Of a DNA stretch of 64,000 bases, positions 57,283-64,000 are shown one piece after another (the first letter of the stretch is position 1; the number at the start of each line of letters is the position of its first letter). The translations under genes were made by a program, and so were the position numbers. The stretch covers positions 186,001-250,000 of the forward strand of contig SJRY01000244.1 in NCBI GenBank assembly GCA_011319805.1, given 5' to 3'. The DNA is from Macrocybe gigantea (taxonomy: Eukaryota; Basidiomycota; Agaricomycetes; Agaricales; Callistosporiaceae). Below the pieces are notes generated by a model. It worked only from the letters and a program-made list of their open reading frames with translations. It was not told where the DNA came from and made no database searches.

Positions 57283-58862
57283 ATGCTCCCCATCGCTAAC
57301 TTGCACATCAGAACCATCTACGACGCCGCCGTCGAATTCTTCGTCAACAGCTCAGCATCTTCTTCGCGCGCCCAGTCCCCATACGACTCATCAGCTCCAA
57401 ACTCCCCTTACAAAAAGCCGACCAACCCTGACCAGCCGTCTCGTGGCGGCGTGCCGTTACGCGAGAGGCTGGATGCTGCGTGCCATTCGCCCACTTCCTC
57501 ACTCGCAGGCTTATCTCCAACTTCCATGAGGCGAGAACTTGACATAACGAAACATGAGCTGGCAAAGTCTCAGACGGAGGCCGCCAGGCTGCAGGAGCGC
57601 TGTAAGATGCTCGAGAAGACGCTCAAAGAGACGAGGGAGATGCTTCGCACGAGGGATTCGGAGGTGGACAAACTCAGGCGGGAAAAGGAGCGGGAACGGC
57701 TTCTGTCGGAGCGCCGCCGGAGCGACGTCGGTCCCCAGTACCAGCCGCAGCGGCCCAAAGACTTGCACCCACGGCACAGCTCGCTCGACATTCGGAACAG
57801 CGGCGGCGCCACCACCTCCTCCCAGCCTCTCCAGATTTACGCCACAAACGGGCATTCGGCACCGAACGAAGCAGACGAGCTGCTGCTGGCATCTTCCGAA
57901 GAAGAAGAAGCCAGCGCGCGGACACGGAGCACCGAGACGTTCACGACGCGGACGGACGCGTGGTCCGGCGCCCAAGTGCTGCAAGCCGTGCACGACATCA
58001 ACTCTGAGATACTCCAGTTCGCCGCTGCGGCGACGGAGCTGTGCTCGTTTGACAGGGACTCGTGGCCGTCGTCCGCGAGATCCGTGCAGGCCATGCACGA
58101 CACGTCGTCCAGGATCGGGCAGAACTTTGCTCGAATATTGTCCAACCGGGATCATTCCCTAGATCCGACGTTGGTGCAGCTCGCGCTGCAGGGCTGCGTG
58201 ACGATGTGCATATCCAGGGCATTGTCATCGTTCTGCATCGGGTTCCCGGCCAAGGCTGACCTCGTGCTGTCCCGAATCTATTCACACATGATCATCGCCG
58301 GTAAGAGGTCCCGCTCGTCCAAAGAAGAAAACCAAATCTAATGCCCTTGACCTGCAGAACCGCAACCGACGTCATCGAAATGGCGCGCACTGACGCACCG
58401 CTCCATCCACGCGATGAACCCGCGCAGCACGAAAACGCCGTCGCAGAGCTGTCCGAGTCCATCCTGCGCTGGTCCTCGGACATCTTCATCGTCGCCGGGT
58501 CGCAGTCGTACGACTCGCGCGACGGCCTGCGGACGCGATTCGGCGAGCAGGTGCGCCGCATCTGCAGAGCGGTGCTGAGGCTGGCGCGGGTCACGCGGGA
58601 GGACATCATGTCGACCTGCTTTGACGTTGTTGCCGTGGACCAGGGAGAGGTGTTTGATCCCGCAGGCATGCGCGACGCGTTTGGCGAGTGCGTCTCCTCG
58701 CGCGGTCTGGTGCTCTCGACGCTGGAGCTGGGGTTGAGGTGCAGCACGCGCAAGCGGGATAGCCAGCTGACAAAGGCGGACGACGCCGTTCTGCAGCAGC
58801 GTCTGCTCCTGCCGCCAAAGGTCATCCTAGAGTCCGTCATGGATGCGCTCGATGGGCGGTGA
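57283..58862 (+). CDS. Agaricomycete coiled-coil protein of unknown function
   Basis: Two exons, 57283-58300 and 58358-58862, give 507 residues after one base is restored. The start MLPIANLHIRTIYDAAVEFF is the first ATG of the frame. Residues about 85-150 form a charged heptad-like coiled coil (beginning RRELDITKHELAKSQTEAA). A Ser-rich linker follows, and then an alpha-helical C-terminal half with the blocks VLQAVHDINSEILQFAAAA, LALQGCVTMCISRALSSF, WSSDIFIVAG, RVTREDIMSTCFDVV and LLPPKVILESVMDAL. I recall this arrangement only from uncharacterised mushroom proteins. No catalytic motif, signal peptide or membrane segment is seen. At 58419-58421 the frame must drop by one base so that HAMNP continues into AQHENAVAELSES. 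A structural or cytoskeletal role is a guess. Confidence 0.8.
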
Positions 58863-59166
58863 CCTCTCATTAGAACATGCTTTTATTGCTGTCTAGACGC
58901 ATTTCTTGGTTTTCGCTCAAAACATTGTAGTGTAAGATACCCATGTATCATATTGATAATGTATGTCCGGTTCGTGAAAGTGGAAAAGTATTACATTATA
59001 AATAACCAGAAAACAGTTTTTTTTTTTTTTTGACTTTTTAACACATAATCAAGAAGATGCCTAGAGAGAGAGGACAGCTGTAGAAAACCGGTTCCAGATA
59101 GAATTGGAGAGAAGAAGGAAATAAGTCAGATAATAAAACAAGAAACGGCAAAGAAATTCTGGTGAT
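58863..59166. other. Convergent 3' ends
   Basis: 304 bp between two convergent genes, AT-rich, with a T run at about 59019-59034. Nothing else is seen. Confidence 0.5.
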
Positions 59167-60505
59167 TCAAGAGCTCTCGTCGCCGTCGCCGTCGCCAAAA
59201 CCGACGCCGCCTTTCCACTCGCGTTCCCACAGCGGGCAGTCGTCTTCGTCGTCGTCGTCAGCCGAGCCATCGGCGCCTCTATTCCGCTTCTTGCGCGGGG
59301 GACGGCGAGGGCCGGGTGACCTGGCGGCAGCGTCGACCGCGCACGGTGCAGACGGACAAGAGTGCGCTCCTCTCGTCGAGGAGTTCGTGTATGTATTCGA
59401 TCGCTGGCGCAATAGTTTGTTCAGGCGCATGATAGGATGATTCGAGGCAAATGACTCACTCTTGGACAAGACGACGTTCTCGCTGCGCGGGCCCGCTCTG
59501 CCGTCAATCTTCTCGTCTCCGTCCTTGGCCCGCAGCGCCATCTTGCCCTTTCTCGCCCTGCTGCTCGACGCGGCACCCTCGGCCATCGCAGCCTCTTCCT
59601 CCTCGCGAATGGCCTCGCGCAAGGCAGGAACGCACTGGCAGAGGGCGTCGTACCCACGACGGATATTAGCACGACGCTTCTGCTCCGACTGGATGTGGTT
59701 CGCCTTTTTCTGCGAAACGGACAGGAGGGACGATTTTTGCGACGTGCTGCTAGCGGAAATGGATGCGGTGCGCGCCTCGGACGACGACGGCGACGTTGGT
59801 GTCCTTGAGCCCGAGATGGCAGCTGCGGGAGCCGATGCCGACGTCGACGAGGATGACGACGGAGGGTGGTAGTGGTGGTGAGCATGCGAGCGGACGCCCG
59901 GTACGGGTTCCTGGGCTGGGACTGCGAGCGTCGTGCACGCGTCTGTGTTGGCGTCGGCTGGTGCGGCAGCGAATGGGAGGTAGATGGCGAGGCGGGGGCC
60001 GCGGGGTACGGCTGCTGATACGAGTAGGAGTGCCGGGGACGCTTGGACTGACTGCCGGTGCCGCTATATGCGCCAAAAGCTGAGGAGGACGCGGGGAGGG
60101 ATCGGGCGGCAGAAGGGGGCGGGAAGGGGAACGGAGAGGCGGATGTGGGCGTAGGCGTGCGGGAGGATGAATCGGAGGACGGGCGATGCGGGAGGAAGAG
60201 AGAGAGATTGGAGGGGTGACGGAGATGGGAGGGCTGCGGTTGAGAAAGGGAAAGACGAGACCGTCTGAAGAGTGTTGCGCCTGCTGTGTATGGCTCGTAG
60301 CTGATGCGGCAGGTCCATCCGGAGAGGTGGCGTGCCAGGAGGCGGGGTCGAGGGACATGAGCTCCTTTGTCGCCTTTGCGAGGGCCTGCTTGTCCTTTGG
60401 AACGTCGATGTCGATGGCCCATTCGTGAATCGAGGGATCGTTGTTAATCGCAGTCAGAAACGACTGGAATGCGTGCGACTCGGACGGAGAGAGCAACGAC
60501 TCCAT
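59167..60505 (-). CDS. bHLH transcription factor
   Basis: Two exons, 59460-60505 and 59167-59403, give 428 residues once four bases are restored. The bHLH domain lies around residues 260-360. It has a basic/helix 1 block KANHIQSEQKRRANIRRGYD, an Ala/Lys-rich loop of unusual length (over 35 residues, with an acidic EEEEAA run), and helix 2 SENVVLSKTIEYIHELL. A short zipper-like helix (LHRARSTLPPGHPAL) follows. The His-Glu-Arg pattern (H, E, R at HIQSEQKR) predicts E-box binding. The N-terminus MESLLSPSESHAFQSFL starts an acidic activation-like region, then Ser/Pro-rich sequence. The tail is acidic (SADDDDEDDCPLWEREW). Frame breaks of one missing base lie near 60175-60185, 59885-59892, 59351-59358 and at the GGGGG run 59297-59301. 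The single intron interrupts helix 2. Confidence 0.85.
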
Positions 60506-62226
60506 GTTTTCTTTTTTTTTTTTTTTGCGAGTCGAAGAGGAGGTCGTCTCCCAAAACTCAAATAACAGCCAGACGCGGTAACCACCCTAATCAGGCCATG
60601 TGAATTTGCCTTTTTTGGATTAACCCCTACCCCGCATGTGTTTATTATTCCTCTCAAATACTCGTCCAACGGTCCATTCTGCCATTGGCTCAACAGGACA
60701 AGAAAGCCCTCCCGTTCGCATCCGGGGTGGCGTCGAAACAACGGAATTCCTCTTCCCCGGACCACCCCGCTGGGCAAATAAAAACAACAAAAACGCTGTG
60801 CCCAGGACAACGGCAGGCGGTGCTGGCAAGTGACCCTCCATGTCCTGGGACCTTGGCACCCTCGTCCCGCATGGCCAGATGGTCTGCGTCACCATGGCCG
60901 CCCTCCCCGGCGTTCCACCTCATAGTGTTTACTATGTGCGCCTCTACAAGCCTGTAAGGGACGACGTGCCAGTCGCACCGTTGATGCATCATGGCCTTCT
61001 CGGCCTTCCGCACTCCGAGATCGACAGTCGTAGGCACGTCCGATTCAGCCTTGCACGCGATCTCACTTGCATGCAGTCTGTCTTCGTTTCCATTCCAACT
61101 CGACGTCTTCGTCTTCAATATGCAAACCACAAAAAGAAGAAAAATTAGACTGCGGCGATGTTTCATCCCCGATTCTATTTTCATCCTTAGCAGCGTCACT
61201 CTTTCTTCTCTTCCTGATCGCTTGGCTTGTTACCGCAAGACGAAGCAGAACTGCGAGAAACGGAGGATGCCGACAGGGTTGTTGTAGCCCATGCCGTGCG
61301 ATCGTCGCACTCCAGAGAGGGGCTGATCGTTCCAGACTCCCCTGGCGTTGACTCTGCCTCCCTAAACCCAATTTCATCTCTCTCGGAAACCCGAACAGTC
61401 AGCTCGTGACTCTGCGCGTCTTCTCTCAGCGCCCGCCATGTGGGTAAGCCCCCAACTCCGCTTCTTTCCACATTTCCTATTTCCTCCGGAGCTCACCCTC
61501 GTGATTCAATCAACTTTGCCTCTTTTTTTTTGGAAGTGTTGCCAGGATCGATGCGATGTGTGTCGTTTCAACCCGTCCAACAAAAAAACCACATGCACAC
61601 GCTCGCCGTGCACACGTAACTCGGGCATATGGGGTTCCTCCTGTCAACTTGCCAACAAGCAATTCATTAAACTTGAGCCCCACGTCACCTCAGAGCCCAT
61701 GACGTCCCTCTACACCGACGCGATCTCTGACCGAAATAAAACTCTGCTCCGGTTGAACCGGGCGCTGTGTTGGTCGCCGTTCAAGCCCGAGTCGAGAAAA
61801 ACCAAGGAAAAAAAAAGAAACCGAAAAATGAGTTGGCAACAACCGATGCAGCCTTACGGAGTTGTGGCGACTTTCCCTTTCTGCTCCTGCCTTGCGCTTT
61901 TCTATCTTTGTTCTGATATTACGCGTTTGATGCGAGAGAATGGTCCCTTCTTAATTTCCTCTTCGAGAGCGATTGACCTCCTAAACAGAGGTCCATAGAC
62001 CAGGCAGAGAATACGGAAGCAAGATGGAGAATACAAGATTCGCGATAAATCAAGGTGCTTATCGGTCTATCGATGACCAGCTGACGTGACATGACCGAGT
62101 CGTCCTCCTTTCGGGATGTAGTCCGAATCGATAGAGACTTCAACCTCCAATTGGATATGCTTCTGGACCTCGCGGTCATTTTCCTGGAAAGCATCAGGGC
62201 GTGTGCATGCCAAGTGGCCCACGACT
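60506..62226. other. bHLH promoter region and RFC 3' flank
   Basis: 1.7 kb with no supported gene. A T run (60511-60527) lies immediately upstream of the bHLH start. Open frames at 60690-61199 (-) and 61438-61998 (+) have no motif or splice continuation. Long pyrimidine tracts alternate with A-rich runs, as in fungal promoters. Confidence 0.5.
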
Positions 62227-63940
62227 CTAATCAAATGCGGAGATATCGATATCGTACAGGAAGTGCTGCAACGGGAATTAGGAACAATGACTTCCGGGAT
62301 GTCACAACTCGCACCTTGTAGAGGCTCATCACTTTCACCACCCACGCCTCTAGGTGGTATATCTTTTTATTTCCTACACGCATTCGCAGCTCCTGTTAAA
62401 TGGGAAACAGTGGTCAGAAAAATTCAACTCGGCTCGTGGAAGCGCGGAACACAAACGTAGAAAGCTGCCCAATGCATGATATCGGCCTTGAGGCTTTCAT
62501 CCACCCGCTCTACCACTCGTTCTGCAACGGTCTGGCAATGGCGTTTCAAGTTCTCCTCTAACGTAAACGATCAATGGACTTACCTTCAGAATCACTGTTG
62601 GCGGTATGCAATGGCTGAGCAGCTCGTAGAATTTGCTGCGAACTTCCATCACCCGCGCCGGCGATTGCTCTGCCACGATGAGATCTGCTACTTTGTGGCA
62701 ATATGTCTCCCAATCCGGTTTCGCGATTGTCAAAGGCCCCGACAAGTCTGGTCTGGCGATAATAAGAAGGGTGGTTCAAAAACTATCTAGAAACTATAGT
62801 CTCACATTCACTCACGATTGCATTTTGAGCGCCTCCAGGACGAGAATGGCTTTTCGGAGGTTTCCTCCAGAATCGTCGGCGATTTGGCGAGCTACTTCTG
62901 AAGGCAGGTCGAACGGGGCGCGTTTTGCCACGTGCTGCAGGACAGTCTCCATCTAAGCACCAGAGTTATGTCTCAACTAACGGGAAGAAAGAATCGCAGG
63001 CGCACACCTCTTCTGTGCTAGGTGCCGGCACGCGTATAAGCAAGCACCGACTCTTGATTGGCGCAATAAGCCGACTGGTGCTATTCGCACAGAGAATGAT
63101 GCGTATGTTTGACATGTACTTTTCCATTGTCCGCCTCAACGCTGCCTGCGCGTCCCGCGAAAGAGTGTCCGCTTCGTTGATGATGACGACTGTGTTGCAT
63201 GACAAAATGCAGGATGTCAACAGTCGGGTATGAGGTGTGCCTTGGGAGACTCGCCTTTAAACCTCTGTTTCGCGCTGAGGTCGACTTGCTGCGTCTGGGC
63301 TATTTCTTTCAGAACGTCCTGTATTACGACTCGATCGTAATTGCCCGCCTCACTGAATCCCGGACATGACCATGAGCATTGCAACTCAATGGCAGCTGAG
63401 GAGAGAGGATGTGCGGAACCATACCTAGGCGTGATCTCAATATGATAATTGCTCTGGACGAGATTGATCTCTAGCTTCTTCTTTGACGGCGACAGGAAGA
63501 TTCGTTGGTCGATTTTCAGCTGCAGGCGGAGACATGAACCAGCGAAAGAAGGAAAATCAAAACGCATGTCAGCACTAGGTCACGACGAAGCAAGCAACAA
63601 GGCCCGCTACTGGGCAACTCACGCACCTTTTCCACACCTGACCCATACAGCTGCTTCAGCGTGCACGCTATCCGTGTTTTCTTTCCTGCACCTGACGGAC
63701 CGTAAAATAACGTATGCGGGAAGTCACCCGAAGAGGCCTAGATGGAAGTTATACTCATTCAAGGCGTGTTACTAAACATCGCGCAAAACTAAACCAACGA
63801 GCGACCGCAGCCTCTCTGTGAGACTCTTGTGGTAGTGCAAGTCGTCGAGTGAACGTGGCCGGAACTATATCCAAAAAATGAGCAATTCTGTAGCCTAATA
63901 AATATGCCCTTTATCTGACCTGATCTACCCAAAGCGACAT
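62227..63940 (-). CDS. RFC5: Replication factor C 38-kDa subunit (yeast Rfc5, human RFC3)
   Basis: Eleven exons, 63920-63940, 63799-63864, 63627-63737, 63425-63519, 63255-63352, 63008-63189, 62816-62952, 62584-62752, 62457-62531, 62315-62392 and 62227-62265, encode 356 residues, the same length as the human protein. The start [19 protein letters not shown] is typical. The P-loop is [10 protein letters not shown] and Walker B is [11 protein letters not shown] (NEAD instead of DEAD, usual for this subunit). The SRC arginine-finger block is [10 protein letters not shown] and sensor 2 is [10 protein letters not shown]. The C-terminal collar ends DIDISAFD. The subunit is part of every RFC-type clamp loader that opens PCNA, including the Ctf18 form that contains the CTF8 protein encoded at 10 kb. 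Intron 5 (63190-63254) begins GCGAGT and is GC-AG; no GT donor restores the frame. All other junctions are standard. Confidence 0.96.
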
Positions 63941-64000
63941 TTCGTAGTTCCGGAGTCTGGCTGGTGAAGGGACCGTGGACGCGTTGTGGCGTGTGCGAAT

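Noticed and set aside
51000..60200. Programmed -1 frameshifting as explanation for the broken frames
   Set aside because: There is no common slippery heptamer. The sites differ between genes, and unrelated housekeeping-type genes are affected. Consensus deletions in G/C runs explain them better.
59421..60422. 333-codon Arg/Pro-rich minus-strand open frame
   Set aside because: It is a composite shadow. Only its middle part is real bHLH sequence. The rest is out-of-frame reading of GC-rich coding DNA.
1..64000. CRISPR arrays, prokaryotic operons, integrases, insertion sequences, viral genes
   Set aside because: None were seen. The dense short GT-AG introns and gene content show a fungal nuclear locus.

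Overview
The window is nuclear DNA of a filamentous basidiomycete, most likely an agaricomycete (mushroom-forming). Genes are cut by many short introns of about 45-65 nt, UTRs are short, and the gene set is fungal: neutral trehalase, autophagy lipase ATG15, a TEA/ATTS transcription factor, an unusually long G-protein alpha subunit and an F-box/leucine-rich-repeat protein of the agaricomycete type. The genus cannot be named from sequence alone. I rebuilt exons by hand. In most genes reading frame, splice signals and family motifs agree exactly. Where they do not, the discrepancy is nearly always one missing base.

Layout. 0.2-4.7 kb: a Ser/Pro-rich unknown protein (+) converges on a membrane-anchored cupredoxin-domain protein (-). 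4.7-8.6 kb is non-coding. 8.6-10.6 kb: a conserved agaricomycete orphan (+) converges on CTF8 (-). 11.6-18.4 kb: two tandem ATG15-like lipase genes and neutral trehalase, all on the minus strand. 18.4-25.4 kb is gene-poor. 25.4-27.0 kb: TEA/ATTS transcription factor (-). 27-33 kb is again gene-poor. 33.1-39.8 kb: Nudix phosphohydrolase (-), ZIP zinc transporter (-) divergent from an HD-domain hydrolase (+), then an APH-fold kinase (+). 39.8-43.2 kb is gene-poor. 43.2-49.6 kb: G-alpha (-) divergent from a PPIL3-like cyclophilin (+), then capping-protein beta (-) and eIF5 (-). 50.0-58.9 kb: F-box protein (-), an HSPA12-like Hsp70 whose reading frame runs into a long PKTP-repeat tail (-), and a coiled-coil agaricomycete orphan (+). 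59.2-63.9 kb: a bHLH transcription factor (-) and the 38-kDa replication factor C subunit (-).

How the genes relate. There is no biosynthetic cluster or mobile system. Most genes are housekeeping: translation (eIF5), actin (CAP2), replication and sister-chromatid cohesion (RFC subunit and CTF8, which belong to related clamp-loader complexes), trehalose breakdown, vacuolar membrane lysis, zinc transport and inositol-pyrophosphate turnover. Signalling and regulation are represented by G-alpha, TEA and bHLH proteins. Two divergent pairs (ZIP/HD and G-alpha/cyclophilin) share intergenic regions of under 200 bp.

Most notable: (1) exons of 5, 8, 9, 15 and 16 nt placed inside conserved motifs; (2) four GC-AG introns, one of them a 48-nt stop-free intron inside the trehalase signature; (3) a tandem ATG15 pair with identical intron positions and phases; (4) an Hsp70-like ATPase apparently continuous with a repetitive disordered tail; (5) many frame breaks that are almost all single missing bases, often in G/C runs, which points to consensus errors rather than decayed genes.
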